Assembly: GCA_016192525.1 (NCBI GenBank) | Contig: JACPTZ010000168.1 | Coordinates: 1-64,000 of the forward strand | Direction of reading: 5' to 3' | DNA: 64,000 nucleotides | Source of the DNA: Planctomycetota bacterium | GTDB taxonomy: Bacteria > Planctomycetota > MHYJ01 > JACPTZ01 | Shown: positions 1 to 8,816 of the stretch, in pieces | Numbering within the stretch: position 1 is the first letter of the stretch | Layout: each line of letters opens with the position of its first letter | Notes under the pieces: model-generated | Told to the model about the DNA's origin: nothing | Databases searched by the model: none | Seen by the model: only the letters and a program-made list of their open reading frames with translations | Translations under genes and position numbers: made by a program

Positions 1-275
1 GGCGAATTTCGGGGAGAAGTGCGCCGTGGGATGACGGGTGTTCAATCGCGGGGCGGCGATTTGTCGCGGGGCGTCGCTTCCGCGACGCACTCCTAGCCGC
101 ACTGGCGCACGGCACCCCGGGGAACGGCGACGGGCCCCGGCCCCTCGGCTGGAGCGCGCCGCGCCAAGGGCGCTGCGCGGCTTATCCCGCGGGAGCCCCG
201 TTGCAGCGCTCGCGCGCTGCGCCCCAGCAGACGGATCACGAGGCGGCGCTCGCCGGCTGCGCCCCGGCGGGGAGA
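1..275. repeat. GC-rich non-coding edge with a dispersed repeat
   Basis: No convincing gene is seen here, downstream of the RNase E/G gene. A hairpin-like stretch lies near 70-95 (GTCGC...GCGAC). Positions about 202-235 are nearly the same as 14610-14643 (core GCGCTCGCGCGC then GCGCCCCAGC). These are therefore two copies of one intergenic repeat. Apparent long reading frames here are GC-driven shadows. Confidence 0.45.
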
Positions 276-2855
276 TTACGCCCCGGCCGGTGCACCGCCG
301 CCCGCAGGGGTGGCTCCGCCCGAGGATGCCGGGCCGGTGCCGGGACGATGCCGGCGGTGACGGCGTCCCCCGCGGCGGCCGCGGCGGCGCTTGCGCTTGC
401 CCTCCCCGTCGCCCCCGCCGGCCCCGGACCCGGAGGCGCCCTGAGCAGGCTCCCCCCCGGCACCGGCCGCGGGAGCGTCTCCTGAGACGGAACCGGCGGA
501 ACCAGGTGCTTCAGATGCCGCCCCCGCCCCCGCGCCCGGGGTCACGGATGCCCCCCCGGCCGCGCCCGAAATGCGAGCCCCCCCGCGGCCTCGACCGCCG
601 CGACCCCGGCCCCGCCCCCCCCGTCGTCCGCGCCGCCCCGCTGAAGGCCGCGACGACCTCCCCTCCCGCGCCGCCCCGACCGACTTGGCCGTCGTCGGAC
701 CGGGCTCGGGCAGGATCAGGTTGGGAGAGTAGCTCGGCGCCGGGGTGGCGTCCGGTGTGGGAATGAAGGCCGCCGTCGAGGGGATCGTGGACTCCGATCC
801 GCCTCCGCCCGGGACCACCGGACCCTGGATCGGTCCGCTGCCGGCGCCCGCGGGAGGCTCCGTGCCGGCGACCGGCAGGGCGAGCGGGGCGACGGCGATC
901 GGCGGACCGTTCGCGATCTCCACCTGCTCCGCCCAGTACGACGGGTCCCCCCGCACGACGATCGCGCGACCCGCCGCCTGTTCGATCTCGATCAGCGTCC
1001 GCCGCTTCGCGTTCAGGAGATAGGCCGCCACGTCCGGATGGAGCCGCACCTCCACCGAGGCGTTGTCGCGACGCGAGACGTTGAGCCGGATCTGCCGCAG
1101 CACCTGGAGCGCCATGCTCTCCGTGGTCCGGATCTGCCCGGCGCCGCGGCACTGCGGGCACTTCTCGTAGGAGAGGGCCTTGACCCCGGAGCCGATCTTC
1201 TGCCGGGCCATCTCGATCACGCCGAAGCGGGAGGTCCGCAGGATCCGCGACTGGCTGCGGTCCTTGCCCACCTGCTGGTGGAGCAGCCGCTCGATCTCCA
1301 CCCGGTGCTTCGCCTCCCGCATGTCGATGAAGTCGATGACGATCACGCCCCCGAGGTCGCGCAGACGGAGCTGGCGCGCGATCTCCATCGCCGCCTCGTG
1401 GTTGGTCTGGCAGGCCAGTTCCTCCGGGGTGAGGTCCTTCACGAGGCGGCCCGAATTCACGTCGATGGCCACCAGCGCCTCGGTCTGCTCGATGACAATG
1501 GAACCGCCGGAGGGCAGGTCCACGCGCCGCTCGTAGATGAGCCGGATCTGCTTCTCGACGTTGTACCGGTAAAAGATCGGCTCCGGATCGCGATAGAGCT
1601 GCAGCCGCGAACGGTAGCGCGGCATCACCGACATGAAGAAGTCGGCGAGCCGGTGGTACACCGCGGGGGAATCGACCACGATCTCGCGCGTTTCGGGGGT
1701 GAAGACGTCCCGCACGGCGCGGATCACGAGATCGCTCTCCTGGTACAGGGCGCACGGGGCCGGGGTGGTGCGCGACCGATCCTCGACGAGGCGCCAGAGC
1801 CGGGCGAGGTGCTCCAGGTCCCCGGCGAGATCCTCGCGGGAGCGTTCGGCGCCGGCGGTGCGGATGATGAACCCGATCCCCTCGGGCGGATGAAGCTCGG
1901 CGAGGAGTTTCCGAAGGTCGGCCCGCTCCGACCAGTTCTCGATCTTGCGCGATACCCCGACCTTTCGCTCGTACGGGGTGAGGACGAGGTAGCGCCCCGG
2001 GATCGAGATGTTCATGGTGAAGGTGGGCCCCTTCTGGCCCATCCCGTCGCGCGTCACCTGGACGATCACTTCCTGGCCGACGTGGAGAAGTTCCTGGATG
2101 GGTCGAAGTTTGGCGCGCGGGCGGTGAGGCCCCCGGAAGCGGCTGCGACGCCCCTTCGCCCCCCAGCGTCCGCCGCGGGGAGGACGCAACGCCTGTCCCC
2201 GCGGACCGCGGGGAGTCTGTCCGACCGGGGTCGCGGGCGCCGCTTCCTCCCCGGGCCCGCCGGCGACATCCTCCTCCGGCTCCGCGACGGCGGTCGAGTC
2301 CGCCGCCGGGGGCCCGCCCTCCTCCGGTTGACCGGCCGGAGGGGCGACCTCGGCCAGCGGAATCTCGGTCTCATGCTCATGCTCATCCTCGGCTCCGCCG
2401 GTTTCCGTCTCCTCGAACCGCGCCGCGGCGGTGGAGCCGTCCTCGCCCGGGGTCGCTTCCTCGGAGGAGGGGGCGGAACCCAGTTCCTCGGGCGGCGCCT
2501 CCATCGGCTCCGACGTCTCGCCGGGCGGCTCCGCAGAGGATTCCGACGGCGCCGAGGTGGAAGACTCCGGCCCGGCCGGCATCGCCGCGGACTGGGCCTG
2601 CGGCGCCTCCTCGGGCTCGACGAAGGCCCCCACCACGTCGGTGATGTGGATGAACCCGTTCTTCTCCGCGCCGTAGTCGACGAACGCGGCCTGAAGCGAC
2701 GGGATCACGTTCGAGACCCGCCCCTTGTAGATGTTTCCGACGAGCGTCTCCTTGAGGGCGCTCTCCACGTAGAACTCCTCGAGAATCCCGTTCTCGAGCA
2801 CGGCGATGCGGCACTCTTCAGCCTCCATCGCGTTCACCAGCATGCGTCGATCCAT
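276..2855 (-). CDS. rne: Ribonuclease E/G family endoribonuclease
   Basis: Single-strand endoribonuclease for rRNA maturation and mRNA turnover, cytoplasmic. The N-terminal S1 domain begins near EECRIAVLENG and includes GNIYKGRV. The catalytic core has EALVAIDVNSGR and GGVIVIDFIDM, carrying the metal-binding Asp residues. CPQCRGAG is the Zn-link motif joining subunits. Unusual are a Pro/Glu-rich insertion of about 165 residues inside the S1 domain, between FIHITDVV and PIQELLHVGQ, and a long Gly/Arg/Ala-rich basic C-terminal tail that could bind RNA or partners. I chose ATG 2855 because GGAGAAG lies 6 bases upstream. An in-frame TTG at 2885 overlaps the previous gene's stop and would add 10 residues. 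Likely co-transcribed with the TIGR03936 gene upstream. The family call is secure; E versus G is not distinguished. Confidence 0.93.
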   Translation of the reverse strand: MDRRMLVNAMEAEECRIAVLENGILEEFYVESALKETLVGNIYKGRVSNVIPSLQAAFVDYGAEKNGFIHITDVVGAFVEPEEAPQAQSAAMPAGPESSTSAPSESSAEPPGETSEPMEAPPEELGSAPSSEEATPGEDGSTAAARFEETETGGAEDEHEHETEIPLAEVAPPAGQPEEGGPPAADSTAVAEPEEDVAGGPGEEAAPATPVGQTPRGPRGQALRPPRGGRWGAKGRRSRFRGPHRPRAKLRPIQELLHVGQEVIVQVTRDGMGQKGPTFTMNISIPGRYLVLTPYERKVGVSRKIENWSERADLRKLLAELHPPEGIGFIIRTAGAERSREDLAGDLEHLARLWRLVEDRSRTTPAPCALYQESDLVIRAVRDVFTPETREIVVDSPAVYHRLADFFMSVMPRYRSRLQLYRDPEPIFYRYNVEKQIRLIYERRVDLPSGGSIVIEQTEALVAIDVNSGRLVKDLTPEELACQTNHEAAMEIARQLRLRDLGGVIVIDFIDMREAKHRVEIERLLHQQVGKDRSQSRILRTSRFGVIEMARQKIGSGVKALSYEKCPQCRGAGQIRTTESMALQVLRQIRLNVSRRDNASVEVRLHPDVAAYLLNAKRRTLIEIEQAAGRAIVVRGDPSYWAEQVEIANGPPIAVAPLALPVAGTEPPAGAGSGPIQGPVVPGGGGSESTIPSTAAFIPTPDATPAPSYSPNLILPEPGPTTAKSVGAAREGRSSRPSAGRRGRRGGRGRGRGGRGRGGARISGAAGGASVTPGAGAGAASEAPGSAGSVSGDAPAAGAGGEPAQGASGSGAGGGDGEGKRKRRRGRRGGRRHRRHRPGTGPASSGGATPAGGGAPAGA

Positions 2856-2881
2856 GTCGTGCTTCTCCGGCAGCGCGAGGT

Positions 2882-3523
2882 TCAATTCCGCGCCGCAATG
2901 TGGGTTCGGGTCTTGCGGATCCGCGGGGGCGGATCGAGGGAGGCGATGTCGATCCCGAGGGCGCGCAGCACTTCATCGGGCCGCGCGGTCCCGAGATCGG
3001 TCACCTTCAACCCGAGAAAGAGGGAACCGTCCTCCTGCAGGCGGCATTCGAGCAGGTAGGGACGGAGGTCGATGGTCTTGCGTTCGTTCGGCCGGACGCG
3101 TTCGATCGGCACGCTCGTCCTGGCGAGCAGGGCGGTGCAGGTCTCGGCGGACATCGTCACGGACGGGGGGAAGGTGATGGCGTAATCGACGCGCACCACG
3201 GCGTAGCGGATCCCCGGGCCGAGCAGTTCGACGGCGCCGGCGGCGAGTTCCGGTTGGAGCTGGGCGTTGAGCCGCTGCATGAGCTGGAGCGGCGGGACCC
3301 AGTCGGCGCATTCGATTTCGAGGACTTCGTCGTCGGACTCGATTCCGAGGGCGGTGGCCGTCGGGTAGGACATGCGCGGACGGGGGTTGTATCCCTCGGA
3401 CATGGCGACGGGGAGATCGGCCCGGCGGACGGCCATCTCCATCTGACGCATGAGGTCGTGATGCGAGAGGAAACGGAGGAGGCCGCGCTTGACGAAGCGG
3501 ACCCGGTAGGCGAAACGCTTCAT
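2882..3523 (-). CDS. TIGR03936-family (DUF2344) protein
   Basis: About 213 residues starting MKRFAYRVRFVKRG, with the family signature FLSHHDLMRQMEMAVRR and SEGYNPRPRMSYP. In many bacteria this domain is fused to, or sits beside, a B12-binding radical SAM protein (TIGR03960), and it is often next to RNase E/G as here. Its biochemical role is not established; an RNA-related function is suggested by context only. The frame is open to 3571, but the ATG at 3523 gives the normal family N-terminus. The stop overlaps the frame of the downstream rne gene, consistent with one operon. The usual radical SAM partner is not in the window. Confidence 0.85.
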   Translation of the reverse strand: MKRFAYRVRFVKRGLLRFLSHHDLMRQMEMAVRRADLPVAMSEGYNPRPRMSYPTATALGIESDDEVLEIECADWVPPLQLMQRLNAQLQPELAAGAVELLGPGIRYAVVRVDYAITFPPSVTMSAETCTALLARTSVPIERVRPNERKTIDLRPYLLECRLQEDGSLFLGLKVTDLGTARPDEVLRALGIDIASLDPPPRIRKTRTHIAARN

Positions 3524-3672
3524 GGTTTGCGGGCGCCGGCACCCCGCGAAACCCGAGGTCGCGCCCGGCACGGAGGGAGAGAGGGGGGCGGGAACGAGGT
3601 TCGGCGGAAGGCGTCGCTGCGGTACAAACGGAGCCGGCGGAGTCGGTCAGCGCCTGAAAGATGTCGGTCGGG

Positions 3673-3743
3673 GGACCGCCACGTGCGGTCCCTCCGCGGC
3701 TGGGGGCGTGCCTCGAGGCCGGGGGGCGCCCGTCCGGGCGCCC
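3673..3743 (-). terminator. Paired hairpins after pilQ
   Basis: Two perfect inverted repeats follow the pilQ stop: GGGCGCCC-4 nt-GGGCGCCC at 3724-3743 and GGACCGC-5 nt-GCGGTCC at 3673-3691. There is no T-run, so this is a termination or mRNA-stabilising structure rather than a textbook intrinsic terminator. It probably separates the pil operon from the TIGR03936-rne unit. Confidence 0.5.
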
Positions 3744-3751
3744 GCGCGCCG

Positions 3752-5695
3752 CTACTTCTTCTCGGGCGGCGCGGGAGGCGGCGTCGGGGCCGCACCCTCG
3801 CCCTGCTTCAGCCGTTCGAATTCTGCCTGCTCGCGCGCCTTGCGGAGATCGATGTGCTCCTTGATGAGCCGTTCGGCCTCGCCCATCCGGATCTGGTCGA
3901 ACTCCTCCATCGCCTGCTCGGCGCGCTCCTTGAAGAACTGCTTCTGCGCCTGGAGGATGGCGTCCCGGCCCCGAATGATCCGCGGGGTGGCGAAGACGAA
4001 GAAGTGATTCTCCGTCTTGAGATCGCGGTTCGCGCGGAAGAGACGGCCCAGGATCGGCACATCGCCCAGGAACGGCACCTTGCCCTGCTGCTCGGAATTG
4101 TTGCGCTCGATGAGACCGCCCACGATCGCGGTCTGGTTGCTGTTCAGAACCATGTGCGTGACGAGGGTCGACTCGCGGATGCGGGGGAGGTCCAGCTGGA
4201 CGTTTCCGCCCACGCCGGCTTCGAAGTGATCGAACCCTTCGATGGCGGAGCCCGTGCCGGAGAGCGACGTGTTCTGCGGGATCATGGTCAACATCACCTG
4301 GTCCTCGCCCCGCACGATGTGCGGGACCACGATCAACTGGAAGCCGATGGAGATCGGGGACCCGGAGCCGGGGGCGATGCTGGTCGAGGTCGAGGTCGAT
4401 CCGGTCGCCTGGATGACGGTGACCTGAACGAAGGGGACCTTGTTGCCGACGCTGATGGTGGCCTCCTGGTTGTCCATGCAGATGATCACCGGCGACTGGA
4501 CGATCTCCGACATCGAGTCGTCCTTGAAGAGCCGGAGGGCCGCGCTGATCCCCGCGCCGCCCACGCCGAGGCCGTTCGTGTAAATCGGCTCGTGGCCGAA
4601 CCCGAACGGGACCTTCTTGTTGAGCAGGTTGTTCGCCGTGTTCCAGGCCGAGACATTGGTCTGGGACTGGAAGGAAAGGCCCGTATCGGCCGTCCCCGAG
4701 CCCCAGCGGACGCCGATTTCGGCCAGATCTCGGTTCGAGGTGGAGACGAACTGAACGGAGATCTGGACCTGCTCGGGCTCGATGTCCAGCTTGCGAATGA
4801 TCTTCTCCATGTCGTCCAGGACCGGCTTGATGTCGGTCACGAGGATCACGTTGTTGATCTTGTCGTAATCCAGCGTTCCGCCCTTGGCGCGGCCGCCGCC
4901 GGCGGTGGTGAGCATGTTCCGCAGGGCCGTGAGGAGGGTAAAATCGCGAACCTGGTCCGGGGCGGTGGGGCCGCCGAGGGCAAAGGAGGTGGACATGTTC
5001 GCCCGGTAGATGTTGGGCGGCTTGATGTACTTCAATTCAAACAGCCGGGTCTCCATCTGCTGGACCAGACGGTTGGGTTCGACGACCCGGATGACGTTGT
5101 ACTCCTCGCGCACCGTGGCGAACCCGGCGGTCTTCACGATCGCGTCCAGGGCGTCCCCCCAGGGAACGTTCGAAAGGCGCAGGGTCACCGTGGGCTTCGC
5201 GCTGATGACGCCGGGAGAGATGATGATGTTGGCCCCGGCGTGCTTGGCGAGGTTGTTCACCACCTCGTCGAGCGGGGCGTTCTTGAACTCCATGTCGACC
5301 CTCGGCGGCTTCGTGATCCGGATGCGCCTCGGTCCGAGTTCAACGGCCAGACAGTCGGTGCGATGGAGAATCTCATCCAGGGCTTCGCGCCAGGGAAGGT
5401 CGACGAACTGGAGGGTGACCTTGTCTTCGATGCCCGGATCGGGGATCAGATTCACGCCGCTGACGGCGGAGAGATACGCCAGGACGTCCACGAGCGGCTT
5501 GTCCTTGAACTCCTGGGTGACGTTGTTGGCGCGTTCCACATCGCTCGAGGCGGACTCGTCCGACTTCGGGGCGGTCCGGCTGGTGATGTCGCCGGACACC
5601 TGCTGGGCCGGGCAGGGGCGTGCGGCGGCGGCGACAAAGATCGCGACCGCCCCCATCAGGACGCCGCGGAATCGACGATGAAACAGGAACATCAT
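3752..5695 (-). CDS. pilQ: Type IV pilus secretin PilQ
   Basis: Outer-membrane secretin through which the pilus fibre passes, 647 residues. It has a signal peptide (hydrophobic GVLMGAVAIFVAAAA then ARPCPAQQ). Two STN/N0-like repeats follow (KPLVDVLAYLSAVSGVN; APLDEVVNNLAKHAGAN), then an N1/KH-type segment (INNVILVTDIKPVLDDMEKII). The C-terminal secretin barrel contains VGNKVPFVQ and NQTAIVGGLIERN. A charged, coiled-coil-like tail of about 60 residues and a Pro-rich end follow the barrel and are longer than usual. Start ATG at 5695 has AGGAG 8 bases upstream. It is the last gene of the pilM-N-O-P-Q order, 31 bp after the PilP-like gene. Confidence 0.9.
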   Translation of the reverse strand: MMFLFHRRFRGVLMGAVAIFVAAAARPCPAQQVSGDITSRTAPKSDESASSDVERANNVTQEFKDKPLVDVLAYLSAVSGVNLIPDPGIEDKVTLQFVDLPWREALDEILHRTDCLAVELGPRRIRITKPPRVDMEFKNAPLDEVVNNLAKHAGANIIISPGVISAKPTVTLRLSNVPWGDALDAIVKTAGFATVREEYNVIRVVEPNRLVQQMETRLFELKYIKPPNIYRANMSTSFALGGPTAPDQVRDFTLLTALRNMLTTAGGGRAKGGTLDYDKINNVILVTDIKPVLDDMEKIIRKLDIEPEQVQISVQFVSTSNRDLAEIGVRWGSGTADTGLSFQSQTNVSAWNTANNLLNKKVPFGFGHEPIYTNGLGVGGAGISAALRLFKDDSMSEIVQSPVIICMDNQEATISVGNKVPFVQVTVIQATGSTSTSTSIAPGSGSPISIGFQLIVVPHIVRGEDQVMLTMIPQNTSLSGTGSAIEGFDHFEAGVGGNVQLDLPRIRESTLVTHMVLNSNQTAIVGGLIERNNSEQQGKVPFLGDVPILGRLFRANRDLKTENHFFVFATPRIIRGRDAILQAQKQFFKERAEQAMEEFDQIRMGEAERLIKEHIDLRKAREQAEFERLKQGEGAAPTPPPAPPEKK

Positions 5696-5726
5696 GGAAG
5701 GCTCTCCTGGCTGGAACCGCCCGGAA

Positions 5727-7502
5727 CTACCGGAACGTCACCTTGATTTCCTCATCGCGATAGAGATACACGATCCCGTCGCGTTCGATGCGTTTGACGA
5801 GAAGATTCTGGAATTCGGGAACTTCCTTCCCCTCCATCACCGTGAAGGCCTCCTTGGCGCCGGTGATGATCGCCATCGAGGCCGAGGACGAGACCGTGAC
5901 CGTCGTCGAGAGCGCCACCGGACGCCCCAGGAACTCCACCCCCAGTTGCACGGGGATCACCTTGTCCACCAGGACGTAGATGATCCCGGTCTGCCGCTTC
6001 GCAATGTCCTTCTGGGCGAACTCCGTGCGGATGTCGCCGCGGTTCTTCAGGATCTGGATCTTGTCCACGTAGGGCTTCACCCGGCCGGGGCCGGTGGGGT
6101 CGTTCTGGACCTCCGGCTTCTTCGCCAGTTCCTTCGCCTTGGCGAGGTCGCCGGCGAGATTCTTGAACAGGGTGACGTCGCCTTTGGAGATCCCCGAAGC
6201 GAAGGCCAACTCGGCCCCCTCCAGAAGCACGCTCAACTCCTTGATCACGGCCTCGAGCAGGCTGTAGTACTTCTTGGCCTCCTGCACGATCGCCTCGATC
6301 GCCTTCCGCTGCTCCTCGGGGGCGTGGCGTTCGATGAGCTCCTTCTCGATCGCCACGATGGCGAAGAAACTGTCGCCGAGTTCCTTCTTCTGCTCATCGG
6401 TGGGGTTCGGGGTCTCAAAAAGCGCCTTCATCCGGTCCCGCTTCTCCGAGGCCTCGGCTACCCTCTGACGGGCCTCCTCCACCGGGATGTCTCCCCCCGA
6501 CCCCTTCGGCCCCCCGCCGAGTTCCGAGCCGGTCACCGGAGTCCCCACGGGGGTGAACGGATCCCGGCGTCCCTTGGTCTCGAGGACCCACTCCACGGTC
6601 CCCCGGGCCGTGAACTGGTCGAAGGCGCGGAATTGCTCGATTCCGCCCCACTTGTACCTCATGAGCCGGCCGGATTCGGAGATGCTGAACTCGACGGGAT
6701 CGCCTCCGTCCGCCGGCGTCATGCGACACTCAAAGACCCCCTCTTCCTTCGGCCCCTCCTTCCCGGGAGGCGGTCCCTTTTCGGGGGTGGGCGCCTTTTC
6801 CGGTCGCTCCAATCGGGGGGTCAGCTTCGTCTGATCCAGGACTTCGATCCGGACCTCGCGGTAGTACTTCCCCGGCTGCCCCTCGGTGTGAAAGACGCGC
6901 ACATTCGCGTTCTTGCCGACCTCCAGGAGCTTCCGGTCCTTGAGCCACTGCCCGAGCATGGGGGGAACGTAGACGGCGAAATTTCGCGGGGCCGGTTCCT
7001 CATGCTCCCCCTTGGCCCCGCCCGAGACAAGGACTTTGAGCCCCTTTGTCTCGATCAGCAGATTGAGGTCTTCGGTCTGGGTTTGCCGGGTAAAGTTCAT
7101 CTGACGGAGATTGAAGTTCTCGTCCAGCGTCGCCTCGATCCGCTCCCCCTTGTAGGGAAATCCGGGTTGAGGCACAATCTGAAACTCCTCGGCGTACTTG
7201 TAGAACCGCTGTCCTCTCTCGGTGGTGTAGGTCACGGTATGGTGGGCGTAACCGATCTTCTGTCCGGCGGCGTCGAGGACCACAAACCAGCCGTCGTCCG
7301 CGATGTTCTCCGGCGGAAGCTGGATGGCGGTAAGGGGTTCTGCCGCCTCGGCCGGCTGCTTCCCCCCCGGTTTCGGCAGGCCGGGCGTGCGGCCGCCGCC
7401 GGCCGGCGCCTGCGCCGGGGCCGTCGGGGCGAAGGCAAGAAAGAGGGCGATGACCGCCCCGACCCACCTTTGACGACTGATCGTGGAAAGCTCCACCGTC
7501 AT
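5727..7502 (-). CDS. PilP-like secreted protein of the pilus operon
   Basis: This occupies the pilP slot between pilO and pilQ but is far longer (about 591 residues) than ordinary PilP. It has a signal peptide (WVGAVIALFLAFAPTAPAQA), a large N-terminal beta-rich region, and the PilP-like sequence RRDPFTPV mid-protein. A long helical, Lys/Glu-rich segment follows. The C-terminal domain contains GIIYVLVDKVIPVQLGVEF, ending RIERDGIVYLYRDEEIKVTF. That layout of RDPF, helical stretch and terminal domain recurs in the protein at 16905-17855. I prefer ATG 7502 because GGAGGG lies 5 bases upstream. A GTG at 7550 overlaps the pilO stop and would add 16 residues. Probable role: periplasmic link between the PilN/O pair and the secretin. 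Assignment rests on synteny and motif, not overall similarity. Confidence 0.75.
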   Translation of the reverse strand: MTVELSTISRQRWVGAVIALFLAFAPTAPAQAPAGGGRTPGLPKPGGKQPAEAAEPLTAIQLPPENIADDGWFVVLDAAGQKIGYAHHTVTYTTERGQRFYKYAEEFQIVPQPGFPYKGERIEATLDENFNLRQMNFTRQTQTEDLNLLIETKGLKVLVSGGAKGEHEEPAPRNFAVYVPPMLGQWLKDRKLLEVGKNANVRVFHTEGQPGKYYREVRIEVLDQTKLTPRLERPEKAPTPEKGPPPGKEGPKEEGVFECRMTPADGGDPVEFSISESGRLMRYKWGGIEQFRAFDQFTARGTVEWVLETKGRRDPFTPVGTPVTGSELGGGPKGSGGDIPVEEARQRVAEASEKRDRMKALFETPNPTDEQKKELGDSFFAIVAIEKELIERHAPEEQRKAIEAIVQEAKKYYSLLEAVIKELSVLLEGAELAFASGISKGDVTLFKNLAGDLAKAKELAKKPEVQNDPTGPGRVKPYVDKIQILKNRGDIRTEFAQKDIAKRQTGIIYVLVDKVIPVQLGVEFLGRPVALSTTVTVSSSASMAIITGAKEAFTVMEGKEVPEFQNLLVKRIERDGIVYLYRDEEIKVTFR

Positions 7503-7546
7503 CACATCCCTCCGAACAAACCCGATCGTATCGAGACCGTCCGCCG

Positions 7547-8140
7547 TCACTTCGCCGGCGGCGGGGCGGCCTCGGGAAACGTGTATGAAGTCAACTTGAC
7601 CGACAGCCCGAAGATCCTTTTGGACGGACCGCCCGATGGATCGGTAAGGGTCCCGCCGGAGAACCCGAAGGTGTTCACCTTGATGAACCGCTTCATCGTC
7701 TCCAGCTTGTAGATGAACGTCAGAAGCTCAAAGAAACCGCCCCTGAGCTGCACCGTCCAGATCTGGCTCTCGAAGACGGCCCCCTGCTTCGTCGGACCCG
7801 GCGTGTAGCCCAGGTTTCCCACTTCGACCTCGCACTGCTGTCCGAGCGTCGAGATCATCTCGTAGAAGTCCTCGAGCGGGGACTCCTTGACGGTCGGAAG
7901 CATCTCGCGAACCTTGGCCATCTCGGTCTCGGAGTTCTTCTCGTCGCTCTTCAGCTTCTCGATCTGGTCGACCTTGGCCTTCTCGGTCTTGCAGGATTCG
8001 GAAACCTTGAGCAGATCATCCTCGATCGGCTTCAGCATGTTGTTTTCGATGTACCAGATGGCCCCTCCGCCGAGCAGAGCGAAGAGGAGGCCCACCCCGA
8101 GGGTCAGGATGAGCAGTTGTTTCTCGGATAGCTTGTGCAC
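7547..8140 (-). CDS. pilO: Type IV pilus inner-membrane protein PilO
   Basis: 197 residues with the PilO layout: a short cytoplasmic N-terminus, one transmembrane helix (LLILTLGVGLLFALLGGGAI), a coiled coil rich in Lys/Glu over roughly residues 35-85, and a small alpha/beta periplasmic domain. In the established pilus model it pairs with PilN and forms the inner-membrane alignment subcomplex with PilM and PilP. The start is GTG at 8140 with GAGG nearby. Its stop overlaps an alternative GTG of the PilP-like gene, and it lies 19 bp after pilN. Confidence 0.85.
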   Translation of the reverse strand: MHKLSEKQLLILTLGVGLLFALLGGGAIWYIENNMLKPIEDDLLKVSESCKTEKAKVDQIEKLKSDEKNSETEMAKVREMLPTVKESPLEDFYEMISTLGQQCEVEVGNLGYTPGPTKQGAVFESQIWTVQLRGGFFELLTFIYKLETMKRFIKVNTFGFSGGTLTDPSGGPSKRIFGLSVKLTSYTFPEAAPPPAK

Positions 8141-8159
8141 GGGAACGATCCTCGCCTCG

Positions 8160-8810
8160 TCACTTCTTCGCCGGGGGCACCGCGTAGAGTTCGATCCGGA
8201 ACTGCAATTTCCCGCCTTCTTTGATCGACGGGTCCTTGACCACCGTCACCTGCAGCGGCTTGTTCATGTAGATGAACCGCTTCGGAATCTTCGGATGTTC
8301 CTGGAGGCGACGGCGGAAATCGGTCATGCCGCTGAAATCGGTCGAAGCGGCGAAACAATCCATCGAGAGGGTCGCATCGGCTTTCGCGCCGGAAGGCAGG
8401 CCCGAGCCCCCTCCCCCTTCGGTGCAGTTGATGTTCGTGATCCACACCTTCGGGGACTTCCAGATCACGTCCCAAACCTCGTCGATCGCCTCGGTCCATT
8501 TCCACCGGGCGAGTCCGCCGATGGTGCGCTCGACCTCCAGCGCCTTCCCGGCGTCCAGCCTCTTGGTGAGGACCGCCAGCCGGGCCACCAGGGGTTCGTA
8601 TTCATCCTTGACCCGCTTCTGGAGCAGTTCCAGCTCGGAGGTCTTGCTGTCCAGCTGTTCCTGCAGGGCCCGGACCTCCTGATACTTCACTCCCGCCCAC
8701 GACCAGACGCCGAGCACCACGACGATCATGGCGATCATTGCCATGAATCGCCCCAGCGGCGTCCGTTCCGCCGTGCGGAGTTCCGGGGGCAACAGGTTGA
8801 TTCGGATCAT
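8160..8810 (-). CDS. pilN: Type IV pilus inner-membrane protein PilN
   Basis: 216 residues beginning MIRINLLPPELR, the conserved N-terminal peptide by which PilN binds the PilM cleft. One transmembrane helix (FMAMIAMIVVVLGVWSWAG), a coiled coil at about residues 45-90 and a PilO-like periplasmic domain follow. It lies 6 bp behind pilM and 19 bp ahead of pilO in one operon. The N-terminal motif makes the call firm. Confidence 0.9.
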   Translation of the reverse strand: MIRINLLPPELRTAERTPLGRFMAMIAMIVVVLGVWSWAGVKYQEVRALQEQLDSKTSELELLQKRVKDEYEPLVARLAVLTKRLDAGKALEVERTIGGLARWKWTEAIDEVWDVIWKSPKVWITNINCTEGGGGSGLPSGAKADATLSMDCFAASTDFSGMTDFRRRLQEHPKIPKRFIYMNKPLQVTVVKDPSIKEGGKLQFRIELYAVPPAKK

Positions 8811-8816
8811 CGCCGC

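Noticed and set aside
2900-5746. 948-codon plus-strand frame opposite pilQ
   Set aside because: Its translation is His/Asp/Arg/Gly-rich without domains, and pilQ on the other strand is unmistakable. It is a GC-skewed antisense shadow.
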